Translations under genes and position numbers: made by a program
In this document: piece by piece, positions 50,585 to 63,210 of the stretch
How positions within the stretch are numbered: the stretch's first letter is position 1
Layout: each line of letters begins with the position of its first letter
The notes under the pieces: generated by a model
Told to the model about the DNA's origin: nothing
What the model saw: only the letters and a program-made list of their open reading frames with translations
The model's database searches: none
Assembly: GCF_040807025.1 (NCBI RefSeq)
Contig: NC_090954.1
Coordinates: 17,984,501-18,048,500 of the forward strand
Length of the DNA: 64,000 nucleotides
Origin: Struthio camelus
Lineage: Eukaryota > Chordata > Aves > Struthioniformes > Struthionidae
Direction of reading: 5' to 3'

Positions 50585-53500
50585 CATATGCCATCACATG
50601 TTCTCAGTTCCAGCAAGTAGTTTTTCTCCCTTTAATCTCAGCTTGGTATCCTTCCTTCTTCTGTGCAGTATTTTCAGCTATATTTTTACATATGCCCATT
50701 TAGAGGAATAAGAGGAGACCTTATGGCTACTCTTTAAGGAATTCCACACGCAGACTTAAACTTCTAGCTTAGAAGCAAATGAAGCATTTTACTCACTGTT
50801 CTGTTCTGTTTGTGACGCTCTGAAGGCTATTAGAGCAAAGCTGGCAGAGGTGAAAGATGCAGACAAACTCATGTGCCTGAAAGGTAGCCATATATTTTAC
50901 CTAGACTAATTTGGGTTTGATTTTAAAAAGAAAAAAGAAAAAAAAAGCTGTTAAACTTACAAACTTTTGAGTTTTTCCCCTGGGTTCGTTCTTTTTCTTT
51001 TTGGAGATGAGAAGTCATATAATATTAGGATTTTTCTGAACTTTCAGACGTGTTGCTTTCTTTTGAAAACTGGGTGAATATTTGTGGAGGTTTCCGTAAC
51101 CAAGTTGTGCAAGGTAGACGTAGATCACTTTGTAGGTTCCTTTCCTTAGAGTCTATGCACGATGAGTGAAAGGAGTTGATTCATCTAGACAGTCATTGCT
51201 TTGAGTCTGGCTGCAATGAGGAGTTTTTTATATGATGCCATGATTTGACTATGAGTTGATGAGAGTTTTCCAAGGCTACTTGGGAGCTTTGTAAACTGCA
51301 GATGAGATGTTTTGCAATAAATAATCCTGCAGATATGTCTTGGCATTAAATTTCCAAGTGCAGAAACTGTCAGGTTTTGTGCAGAAATAACACGCCGATA
51401 ACTGAAGCATTACTTGCTGTGAGGAAGAAACTTCACCTTTTGTTTAATCCATCCTGATAAATTGTGATCATGCTTAATTTTGGGCCCCTTTTGGAAAATT
51501 GGTCTTTTTCAGCCTTTATAAAAATAACCCCTAGAATCACGTTATCTTGAAAGAGGGGAATAAACTCCTTTTTCTTTTTTTTTTTTTTTTTTTTTTGGTT
51601 TATCCATTAATCTGACTATATGAGAGCTCGCATGTCTTACATCTGTCACTGTAGTATTGCCGCTTTGATCTGTGCCAGTTGTTCCCACAGCAGCAAGGGA
51701 AAGGAGTTTATAAGAATAAGTAATTTGGTTATGAAACTACAGGTATTTGGGGAAATAGCTAAATGTACCTATATTATCCATAACTAAATGAAATTATTTT
51801 GTTAAATCTGAAACTTATTACTTTCTCTCGACTGGTTGAATGACAAGTTTCTCCTTGAAGGAATACTCTGTACGAACGGGATGGCTGCAAGCTTTTATTC
51901 AGCCCGGGAGGACAGCACTGGCCTGTGCTGCGGATGGGTGCTCCTTGGGAGGTGTTCTGAATATGCAGATTTTAAAGGAGTTGAAATTATGGCCTGTTTC
52001 TGAGCTCTAGTAATTGCATGTGTGTCTCCCAGCAGAACTAAGTTGGCTTCTATCATTGCAAGAGCAGACTGATCCTGCCTTGCGTCCTCCTCCCCTTTTT
52101 CCCAAAACTCCAGCTGAAAGAATTGAATGGATGTTGTTCATGCGTTACATTTAATATAAAAAACAGAAGTGAGCATCCTGAGTGGCTTGGTCCTTGCTTC
52201 CTGTTGAGTCTGTTCCCTTGACATGCCTAGAAGAAACTCAGCTACCTCTAGCAAAAGCTAAAAGCTGGACAAAAAATGAGCAGATGTTGTTATGGTTTTG
52301 TATTACTTGCGAGCGCTCAAGTAGGCATTATGATGCCATTCACTAATGAAAGTCGTCTCAAATTCTGATACTGACCTCACAGCTCAACACTATTTCCGAA
52401 AAAAAGGGAAAAAAAAGGTTTCATTTAAATTTTAGTGCTTATACTGCTACAGAAAACTCTCCTCAGTGTGTAGTGCAAATTAAGGTTCCTCGATGAACCT
52501 TAGTATACTTTATAAGTTCAGATTTAATGACTGCCCCATGCTGAGGGATATGTGTGTGGCTCACTTGCCAAAATTATGTTGTGAGCACTGTAGCCTGGAG
52601 ATGGGAAATACATGCTTTCTAGTTTAATCAATCCATGTGGCTAAATGAAAGTTGGTGTAGAAGGGTAAAGATGGTGCAAAAGCAGGATGAAATTACACCT
52701 CTGTTGACAAAGTTCTCTACAGAAGTAGCAAAATCATAAATTCGGTTCACAGCAATATTTTATGATTGTGTATACTAACCAAGTAACACACTGGAAAAGA
52801 CCCCTTGGATTTTGTATGGCCTCGGTGGCACATGGCACCCTTGTTGACTTGAAATATATTTTTGCAAATCAGTATATCTTTAACTTTTCTTTCTTTCCCT
52901 TGTTCCAAGCAACATCTAGTAAGCGTTAACTTTCGACTTTGTCATGGGAAAGAGGTGTAAAACATTTTTGCACTGATTTTTAGGGAAAATGCTGGGGTGA
53001 GGAACAACAAACTAAGTCAGACTCATCAGGGAAATCAAATGATCACTACAACACAGATGTCCTGAGAAATTACCATGAATTATCATCCTGCTAGTTTCCC
53101 AGATGTGTGTGAAGTTAGAGACCTGCTCTTAGGGCTTTTAAAACTCAATTTGACTCTTAAAACTTACAAGAAAATAAGCAGTGTTGCAGAGACCAGGGTG
53201 TTTTTTAGGAAATGGATGACTGTCTGGAAGACTGAGATTTTTCTGAATGTGTGTGTTTTTGATAGAGCTGAAGGAGCAGACACCCTCTGAAGGAAGTGTT
53301 GCTCTTTAGAAATGCCGCTTTGGATTGCTGCTGGTAAAAAGGGGAGCTGTGTTGTCTTTGTAACAACTTGACTAGTCTCTGCAGGCTTGCCAGCCAGAGC
53401 CTGGTTGTGCAATCAGAGTTGCGGCAGGCGTGCATGGGAATTACCCCGGGCAAAGGGGAAGGCCAGCTCGCTCACTTGTTGCAGCTTGCTTTGAGGAGAC

Positions 53501-56220
53501 TAGCAAAGCTGCTACCTTTATACTTTAAAATGAGACTTAGAGGACTTTCAGGGTCATCTTGCCCTTCTTAGTGCTGCGGGCTAGACAGTCTGGAAAGGTG
53601 CAGGAGCCCCGTGACACAGGATGCAGGGAGAAGAGTGGAGGTGCCCTGTCCCATCGACCCCTGACCTGCTGGTCCCCTGGGGCTGCTGTGGGGGGCCGGA
53701 GGTTGGTGTGCTGCACCCCATGAAGGGCACCTTGGGAAGGTCTCTACCTGCCTCCACTGGAGGTGGGACAGAGCAGTGAGGAGTACTTAAGTACTTTGAT
53801 AGTTTGAAGGATATCTTTAGATGTACTGACAGACTTCTTGCTAGAAGGTGACCAGTGTTTACTCTCGCCCCGTGGTGCTGTGCCAGGCAGGAAGCACGGA
53901 CGTTGAGCTTTTTCTGCATCTTCACGTTGGGGACTGACCCTGAAGGGTGGCGACAGCGTGGCTGCTTCGGTGCTGCGCTTAGCCCCGGAGAGCTGAGCTC
54001 TGTGGCTGTGCTCCCCCTGTGTGGGCATGGCAGAGGGGCTGCGGGCAGCCGGGGCAGGGCGAATTGCGCTCCCCTTTCTTGCACCTTGCAGTCCCAGGCA
54101 CGTCTGTGCCCTGTTATAGGGGATGGTAGCGCCTGCTCTAGAGCTCAGTGCTGCTCCCTTCCTTTTCTGTACCTGTGACACTTCCGCTTGAACTGCTAGA
54201 ATTTAATAAAAAGATGAGGTGAAAGCAGTCACCCTAGTGTTGATGTCAAAATTGCCAGCGTGGTTGTAGCGGAGTGCTTTCATCTGTGTTATCTCATGAG
54301 ATGCTTGTATCTGACCTTGCTTTACGTTTTTATCTTTGTGCATCTTTAACCTGATCAACTCACTGAGCGACATGTTCTTAAGAGTATGTCTGGCTGCTGT
54401 TGGGCTAGGAAATAAGATAACTTGACCACAGGCAAAAATGTAGGATAAGATACCAACCAGAAGTGTTGGGATCGTATTTTATTTTCTGGTAAGCTGTACT
54501 TTCTGCAGAAACATGCTTTTGGGACACAGTCTAGATTAAGAATAGAAATGAAGATGATAAATACTTCAGTAAAACTTTACTGATATTAAAGGGATCTTTT
54601 TTGGCAGTCATATGCTGCAAAATTCTGAAGCTTTTTTTTGCGCTACAGAGTTGAAAATTAACTTTAACTTTCTGAGACGATAGCAATTCAAGCACTGCTT
54701 CAGGTAGCAAAGATGCAACGGTTTTAAAGTGAAACGCGGCAGCAGCAAAGAGTAGAGGCATTCTTACAGGCTTCCATAACTCTTAGACATGTTCTTAACC
54801 TCAGTCTTACTGTGTCCTAGATTTCCACATCATGCTTTGGGAATTATGTTAATCATCATCAAGTATTGATTTTTACCTATTGTAGTTGGATTTTTTTTTC
54901 CTAAAATGCTATTTTACACTGTTAAGTAATTGTCAGATGTTACGTGGGTCTCCCAGTTTGCTCGATGACTTCAGATAGTGCGCTCAAAACTTAGTAAAAC
55001 TTTTTAATCTAGCTGCCAGCCTTGTTGAGTTATCTTTGGATCTGAAAGACTTTCTGAAGACCTGTTTATTCTCTTAGTGTGGGTTGGAAATTTGCTCTCT
55101 TAACCCTCTTATTACGCTCCTGCTGCATGCCACTTGTGCATAGCGGACTTTCATACAGCTCCGTGGCTGCTTTTGACTGAGGTGCTCCTAGTATGTGCAG
55201 TCTAAGTGTCAGAGAGATGCTGTGATGCTTTACTGCATGCTCTGTGCTTTCGGCCTGAAGGGCTCTTCCGGTAAGCGCAGCTTGCAGGCCATGGCAGAGA
55301 CGTGGCCCTCGGTCTGGGTACGCCACATGCGGTGCGCTGGGGTCACCTGCGGGATGCGTGGGCCCATAGGATCGTCTGCTTTTGGCACTGGAGTACATTG
55401 ACATCTCTGTAGCCTTAATTGTTCCTGACTTGTACCTCCCGACAGTAATGCGTTTGGTTACTAGAATTTGTTAATGTGAACTGAATCTGATTACCTCTGA
55501 CAGCAGAAGGGAAGGAAGGAGCATAATTTCAGTAACTAAAATCTGTGGGGTGCACACTCAAGGTGTGCGTGCTCTAGGCTTCCTTCCTGGTTGTAGGAGC
55601 TTTGAAAATATTGGTCAGATGTGGTCTGTAATAGAGAAACTAGTCAGAGCAATGTTGCTGAAATAACTTCCCCTTTTGGACTGAATGGGTTACGCGTTTT
55701 TGTGGTACTGAGAAACTAATGTAGTTTGTCATTAATGAAACAGAACATATTGCAATGCAAATGACTGGAGCCGCATGACAAGTGGTCCCACAGTCCTCAG
55801 CACTTGCTATTGATTGTGCAGTCTTAATTATTCATGGTATGCAAATTGCATTTCTCATCTTGCTCCTTCTTGTCTACATATTTTTGATACAGGACTTGCC
55901 TGCAAACAATCTTGTTCTTTCAGCTGAGAGACTAGGATTGTTTCTGGCAAAGTTCTTAATGTTCTTTTGTTGAGCAAGTACTGGCTGAGCCAGGCAAGGC
56001 TTGGGAATTCTGTCAGAAAGAATTCATCTCGCTGTAATTTTAGATGAAGAACGGGAACAGTTTGTGGTGTGTTACTAAATAAGAACAAAGGCTTTAAAAT
56101 AAAGTTTTGGCTTTCATTGTTTTTATGTTGAGTCTGTGTGATACTTGTTTTCTAGTCAGTTATCTGGAAGTGACATGTGTGAGCGTGTTTATTCATCCCA
56201 AGTACTGTTTTGTGTTTCAG
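50585..56220 (+). other. WWC1: WWC1 intron 1, last segment
   Basis: Ordinary intron with an A-rich purine stretch (50924-50946), a T22 tract (51575-51596) and a moderately GC-rich block at about 53570-54180. Long open frames on both strands over that block match nothing I know. The segment ends in the pyrimidine-rich acceptor of exon 2. Confidence 0.65.
51575..51596. repeat. Poly-T tract (T22)
   Basis: Run of 22 T, no flanking retroposon body seen. Confidence 0.95.
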
Positions 56221-56330
56221 GTATACTAAACCACTAACCTTTGCAGACTGCATTAGCGATGAATTGCCATTAGGATGGGAAGAAGCTTACGACCCTCAGG
56301 TTGGAGTGTATTACATAGACCACAACACCA
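56221..56330 (+). CDS. WWC1: WWC1 coding exon 2: second WW domain
   Basis: The exon follows a good acceptor (tgtgtttcag) and ends at a perfect GTAAGT donor. The first base completes Arg40, then 36 codons run from Tyr41 to Thr76, and the last base opens Lys77, so the downstream intron is phase 1. It contains [19 protein letters not shown] and most of WW domain 2 (about residues 53-86), including W59, Y70-Y71, D73 and H74. Residues 69-71 read Val-Tyr-Tyr where I recall Asp-Tyr-Phe in human KIBRA. The domain is completed by exon 3. The 110-base length and phases fit the known family gene structure as far as I can judge. Confidence 0.96.
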
Positions 56331-59300
56331 GTAAGTGCCACGTTGTTTTTTACAGAGTGATTATTTTGTGCCTGTGTTAAAGTGAACTGAATGCAAAACC
56401 ACCAAATGGCCAAGCAGTGTGCTTTAGAGTAGATGACGTCATCTGCAGTTTGTGGAATCAAATCCTGTGCAGAACCTTCTCTGTCACAGGAGTTTCTTCC
56501 CTCTATAAAACAGGAATTGAGATCCTTTTGTTTGCTGCCTTCAAATCAGCAGTTACGTTCAAGCTGACACCGTGAATGCACCTCTGAAGGATTTGACGCT
56601 CTGCTGAAAAATCTGACCAGGTAGCAGTGACTTGGAGTTTGTTCTCAGCCAGGAATTTGTCCTTGTGGCAAGACCATCAGAAACGGTGCAAAGGTCTTAT
56701 GTTGATCTCCTGACAGGGACAAAACGAATGACTGCACGTATTGTTAGTGGAGCGCCTTGAGCTTGAAGAGTTCAGTCTGCCTTTTACTAGTGAGGAAACT
56801 CTCAGGCAGACTTGCTATATCATAAATGACGTCTGAGTAGTAAAGACTTGAATTTGGGCTTGTGGCATTTTTATTCTGTATCCTCAAACTAAGCTACTGT
56901 TTACCATCTATGTTAGATTGCTTAATAGACCAGAGGTGCTATGCATTACCAGCCAATTTGAATTATAGATGAGAAAATTCAAACTCTATGTATTACAGAA
57001 GTTGTTAGAAAATGTGTATTGGGTTGTGCTAGAACAGGTCCCCTGAAAAAGAAGCCATAACCAAAATAAATAGTTTCCTGCACCTAACTTATTTTTAATA
57101 TTAAAGCTATTTTTCTGTTGTGTAGAGGCAGATGTGCTTGAGCTTAACAACAGCCATGTTGGATAGATGTTGTGGAGAGCAATGATACAACAGAACTGGT
57201 GATAGACTATTATTTGTAGGTTTCTTTTCCACTCATGTGAAGTGGTATTTCAGTGTACTAGTGAAACGACAAAATATTTATAGGACAATAGCCTCTAAAG
57301 ATATTTTTTTGGAATGTGTGTTCAAAAATGGATTGCATCTGTTCTCATGTTAATTAACCTGTGTGTCTCTTTAAGATTCATTTTTTTTCAAGCTCAAATG
57401 ATTTTGGGGATCACTTATGCCTGAGTGGATAGGACTGAATTAGAATATGGAAGTGAATGGCAGATCTAAGACCTGCTCTTCTACCTTCTGGTCTGATCAT
57501 GAGGGGGAACAGAAAAAATGCTTCCAAAAAAGTAGTGACTTTGTTTCTCTCTAGAGAACAGCTCCTATTGCTGGTTAGAAGTTCACAGCAGAGCAATGGC
57601 TAGGCCCTTTCAGAATTAGGTTCTTGTAATTAATGCAGAGAGAAATTATCTTAAAAGAATTCATTGCTGTGTAGGGTGCTAGGATCTGGGATGCTTCTAC
57701 CAGAGTGCTGGCGCCTGAGGGCAGCCCAGTGGTGGAAGTATTCCAGCGGCTCCCTAGGGCTTTGCTGTTTTAGGCAGCAGTGCTGGATTAACAGGCTCCT
57801 GGCACTCCTGTTTTACCTGTACAGTGATTTGGGGGGAGCTTGCTTGTTCCCTGTCTCTTCTGAGCAGACCATCTCTGGGGCTGGGTTCCTTTTAGCATGG
57901 GTCAGTTCCTTCCTCTGGCTTATCAGGCAATAATATCTGACTGTTGCAGCAGGCACAAAAGCCTTAGCAGGCGCTGTGGGAGCTGGTATCATCCCCCAAA
58001 GAAATAATCCTCAACCCACTTTCTGAAGTGAACGTTACTGTCACCTCTGACCCCGGGAGAAACTTGGTTCAAGTAAGATGGAGAGGGCCTTTCAAAGGGA
58101 GTGTTTTCTGTGGCCCCTTAGGGCTTTTCATTATGAGCTCAGTTTGTCTGAGGTGTATTTTTGTCTCGAGTTTTTTGTTTTCCTCTTCAGTCTGCAGTGG
58201 AGGAAGGTGAGTGCATTTTTTTCACTGTGGCCTATCCTAGTCAAAACTAGAGGATTAGTTCAGTCCACTAGGATTTGCCTAAAAATGGATGGCTAGCTTT
58301 TTAGCCCCAGGGGAAATGCATCTGGTGTCCAGGGTTGGTGGGGAATACCCCAGACCCGAAGCCCTTTGTGGACTAATGGCTTGTTGGAGCCCTCCAGAGC
58401 AGTAAAGCTAGCAAAAGCCTCAGGATGTAACCGGGGTAAAGACAGATTTCAGCTGTGCGTTTGAGTTGACCCTAGTGAGACTGTGCACAGATCTGGTAGC
58501 AGGCCTGAGGCTTGTGTGATCCTAGAGGCAATTATTCTTGGTACTTGCTGTTCAGAAGAACCATGAGCTTCAAGGATATACAAAGAATGCCTGAAACCTT
58601 GCTGACACCTGCTTAACAACCATTGCTCTTTAAAAAGTTTGGCTTCTACAGGATGCCAGATGCCACAGTACTTGAACAAAGATTTCAGTTAAAAAGGAAA
58701 ACAGTATCGTGAACCCTGTTTCCCAAGCCATCTCTAGTCCAAATTGTGATAGAGCAAACCACATCCACTTACCTTCAGCTAATCAAGAGCCTCATCTTTG
58801 TGTGGCTTGTGTGAAGTAGCCTCTGGAGAGTGCCGAGAACGTTTTTCCTCTCCAAGGTCTACACCAGATCTGTTGTACAGGAAGGAGCTGTCAGCAGAGG
58901 GTGTGAAGGGAATGGAGACAGGTTGGTTCTTGCTGCAGACTTGAAATATTTGAGCCTAATTATCAGAAACAAGCCCAAGGACAGACCTAAATTAAATCCA
59001 AAGCCAGCAGTCATTAAAGAAGTGAGGTGGAGAACACTTCTGGCCTTCTCTCTGAGGAAAAATAAATAAATTGAATTGAGTATGCAGACGATTCCTAATA
59101 CAGTATTAACGCATAGCCCTGAGTGTGTCTCAGACTCTGGTGAAACTTCTTTGGAATTTGATTTGCACAGAGAAATGATAGTTTTTTTGCCAAATGCTGA
59201 TGCAAGCATAGTAAGGCTACATTCTCCAAACATGGAACAAAATCAGCTGTGACAACTCAGCATCAAATTAATAACTCGCAAGACAATAAATGATACAATA

Positions 59301-62300
59301 ATCTCTATTTCTGTAGTCTTTTCATCTGACTTCTGAATGTGTTTTGCATGTCACAGGAGTTTGGGCAAACTGAGAGCCCTTGGCCAACATTTTGATAGAT
59401 TGTGACTGCATGTTTGAAAATCAAAGTTCAGTGCTGCGATTAAGGAGATAAGGTTAGTGCTGTGGTTACTAAAAAGAGATAAACAATTAGGAAAATGGAA
59501 ATACAGTAGTTTCAGTACACAGTTGTCCATCCTGTCCATAAGCTGGCTGCCAGGTATTTGCTTTGTCAGGTTGTGTGTTTGCATTTGGGACGGTATTTTT
59601 CCTTGGCCATGGAGTTGCACGAAAGTTGCTCTTCCTGAGCAGAGGGAGGCTGTGGTCACATCAGTTTATGTGAAGTATAGGAGAACTACACGCAGTCTTG
59701 GCCAAGGTGCAGACAAACTAGTTATTTTTTTTCCCCCTTTTCTGCTCCCTTGCCCTCCTTCCCCTCCCCAAGGGAAGTTTGTTTCCATTTTGCAGCCTGC
59801 GCGGAGCGTGGGAATGGGGAAGAACGGGCAGCCAGAATGCTTGGCCTTGAACACACCTGTAGGGCTCCACCTATGCAACAGAACTTGAGTTGGGAAATAC
59901 CTTTTTTGTCATTCATTCTTGTCCCTGTTTCCCAGAGTGAGGCAGCAGGGAGGATTTCCTAATCTCTAATGAGGGGAGGGGGGGAATTATCAAGTGGTAC
60001 AAGTACCTTAAATCTTGGTGGTGTTGACTTTCTGCAGCAGATAAGTTGTTGACTTGCTGCCCCTTCCCCCCACCCCAATTTCATGTAGTCAGAGCTGCGG
60101 AAGCGATGCTCGTGTCGTCTTTGGATCAAGTGTGAACCTGGATTAAAGAATGGTAAATTTCTTCAGGATGAAGAACTAATCTGTCCCTGTTTCTTTTGTT
60201 TTGTGGTGGTCATGCAAAGAGCTGTGATATATCAACAATAATACTGTATTTTTGTGCACGCTATCTGTAATAGCAGATAAGCAGCACCATAAACTGAAAA
60301 CGAATGCCTTAAACCGCAGGTTGCATGAAGAATGAAGGATGACCTATGGGGGAGGAGAGGTAAGGCGACTTTAAATGAGGCAGGGCTGCTAGGGCAAACC
60401 TCACCTTGGATTCCTTGAGTATCTACATAGCACTGGTGAATCATTAGTTTCCTCACTGATGAATTTTGGTTTAGAAATATGGTAGCTATTGGCTTTAACA
60501 GTTCTGCTTACTCGTTCTCAATGTCTTCATGTTTGTGTTAACCACTTTAATTTTGATCCTTTTTTTGGGGGGGAGGGGGAAGAAAATTAGTGTTTCATTT
60601 ACATTGGTTTGATGGTGTCTGAGCTGTATCTCAGCTTTGCTAATGGAGGTGTTCAGGATGATAAAACAGGCTCTTATAGTCTTCCTTCTGGCAGCTTGTG
60701 TAGTACACTGGAGGGGTTTTTGGGAGGTGGAGGGCACATCTCTGAGTGGTTTGCGGCAGACTTGCCCGTTCTTGTTCAGCTATGGCATGAAGGGAGTTGT
60801 CCCAAATGGGTGATGGTTTTATCCAGGAAAATGGAATTTGGGAGGAAGAGCAGATAGAAGCCTGGTAAATGGGATTTCCATACTCTCTCAGTTGACGTGA
60901 TGCTGTGTCTTTCTGACTTTTTGCTGCCACTGAAGTGAGACCAAGTAGCTGTTTCTTCTTTAGTTATTTTGAGGCAGTTTTTCAAGTCCAGGCTTGGTTT
61001 TAGTATCCATAGCAGCTGGAACGTTGCTTCTGCTCACAGGGTCTATAAAACTTGCTGAGAAGCTTGTACAAACTGGACTGTTAGTCTCTTAAAAGTATTT
61101 TTTTCTTTGCTTTTTTATCTTTTTTTACACATCTTCCTTTTGCAGCCTCTGTTTTTGAGGCTTTGCTACATAACTTGAAATGCCATGTGTGTTCCTGAGT
61201 GTCTTAAGTTGCTGATAAAATTATGTTACTGGAGTCTCCTGTTAGTTTTCTCATCAGCATGATCATGGACAGCTTGTGAAAATGAGTATTTGTCCATTGG
61301 GTAAAATCTTTTATTTCAAGTCCTACTCCTAGGACTATTGTCAAAACGTTCACTTTCCTAAATCCATTGTATTCCAGCATTAGTCTAGCGCCTGACTTGC
61401 TTAAGACCTGTTTGTGCCTTCCAACGTGGCAGTTTTTACTGAATGTTTAAAGAGGTTCCTTAAAATATGCAGATTAGATTCCTACTGATAGTTTCAGGCA
61501 TCTCCTTTTAATTAATTACTCATTTTGTGGTAACTGGGTATCCTTATTCAAGCGTGTTAGTTTAGACAGTTTAGAGCAGTTAAAAGTCAACTGAGTATTG
61601 AAACCTGTTCCAAGCAAGGACGTACAGTAGCCTTGAAAAAGAAAGGTAAAATATTTCGGACACTTCACAAAACTAAGACAAAATAGTGACATTAAATTGG
61701 CATAATCTAGTATTAGGACTAGCTGCATGTCTGTGACCTTATGCCTTTTTCTTGATTAGAAAGCTCAAGCAATGTATTGGTTGTGTTGGGATAATGGAGA
61801 TGAAAGTGAGTTAAGCTGTTCATGACCATGTTGCCTATGTTACTCCAAAATATTTTTTATTAAACTCTGCTTCCTGTATTTCGCAATGATTTAATGCTTC
61901 TGTGCTTTCTTTCCCAGAGGAAAACGTTTACTCCCCTTCTGTGAGGTGCTGTTTATACAGTGTAATTTGAGGTGCTTTTATGAATATGTTCTGTGATGTA
62001 ATAATCTCGCTTTATTTGTACTTACCTATGGGATCTGAACGAGAAGGTTTTCTCCCCTCTTGCAAATAAAAGTCACTTGGCAGCAAGGAAGAAAACAGCT
62101 ATAGCAGACAGTCAGAGTTGGTAATTGCTTTCACAATGTCACACGTAGGATAATGTAGTTACGTGGCAATGATATTTTCTGGAAGTTTTTTATCAGTAAA
62201 ATAGTAGAGCTATTTTATTAGTTATGTTATAAACCAGTTGCAATAAAGATAAGTCTTAACACGCAGTGTCAGTCTTAAAGAGCTTATGTATGCATATGCT

Positions 62301-62571
62301 TGTGTGGATGTTTTAGGAGGCAGAACCGGGATGGCTTCAGCAGCAGAAGAGTTGGAGAGTTGTACAGTGATTTCGATGTGTGTTGTTCTGTGCAGTGACT
62401 CAGTGTGGCAGAGTTGAAAGCAGAAAGAAAATGTCCTTTTTCCTTTCTTTTTCTTGGTGTGCGTGTGTGCATGCTACTTTAAATTATTACCATGAATGGT
62501 GGAGCTTCTTCAGGCAGCAATACAAGCCTGCTTGTGACTGATCTTGTCTGCTCTTCTGTTTTCTCTTCAAG
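56331..62571 (+). other. WWC1: WWC1 intron 2; no gene seen
   Basis: 6,241 bases between a perfect GTAAGT donor and a ttctcttcaag acceptor, phase 1. It holds G-rich spots (59971-59985, 60567-60579) but no mobile element or alternative exon I could support. Confidence 0.8.
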
Positions 62572-62775
62572 AAACTACACAGATAGAGGATCCTCGTGTG
62601 CAATGGCGACGGGAGCAGGAGCACATGCTGAAAGACTATCTTGTCCTGGCTCAAGAGGCAATTGCTGCACAGAAGGAGATCTATCAAGTGAAACAGCAGA
62701 GGCTTGAATTGGCCCAGCAAGAATATCGGCAGCTACATGATGTTTGGGAGCACAAACTGGGCTCTCAGACCAGTT
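62572..62775 (+). CDS. WWC1: WWC1 coding exon 3: end of WW2 and start of coiled coil
   Basis: The acceptor is ttctcttcaag and the donor is GTGAGT at 62776. The first two bases complete Lys77, 67 codons follow to Ser144, and one base (T) begins the next codon, so the intron is phase 1. Ile81 takes the place of the second WW tryptophan, which is the known KIBRA WW2 feature and makes that domain atypical. From about residue 88 the sequence turns into a charged, helix-favouring stretch ([15 protein letters not shown] onward) that forms the start of the family coiled coil. Reading on into the intron would add about 20 residues and stop at 62835-62837. The donor was chosen over the GT at 62773 because GTGAGT is stronger and because human KIBRA has Leu as the next residue. 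Confidence 0.96.
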
Positions 62776-63210
62776 GTGAGTATTTAACGAACTCGTATCG
62801 AGTGACTTTTAGCGTCATGATCCAACTAGGACAGTAAAATGCTTGGAGATGGTCCTCTAATAGGGCACTAGAATGTCACGCCACGTCAAATACTTTCTGT
62901 GTTTGCTCAGTTTGTTTCAAAAGCAGCTGCTTAGCGCACATTTGGTAAAGGGTAACTGGTATGAAACGTTGTTATGGTTGGCTCAGTCACTGGAATCAGT
63001 GTACAGTTTTTCAGCATGGGCTCCAACAAATGTGAAAAAATGAAGTTCTGGGTTATTTCCCTTGGTGCCCCTGTCCAAAGTATGGAAATAACGTAAGGAG
63101 GCAATCTAAGAACTCTCTTCTTGCTAAGACTCTGCTTTCCTGATATCCGAGGTCCTTGGCAATGGTTTGGTGCTTGATGTTCATAGCTATGTAGCAGCAG
63201 TGGTTCTTGA
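62776..63210 (+). other. WWC1: Start of WWC1 intron 3
   Basis: Begins with GTGAGT. Plain sequence up to the CR1 element. No AATAAA was seen that would favour a short read-through isoform ending at 62837. Confidence 0.8.
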
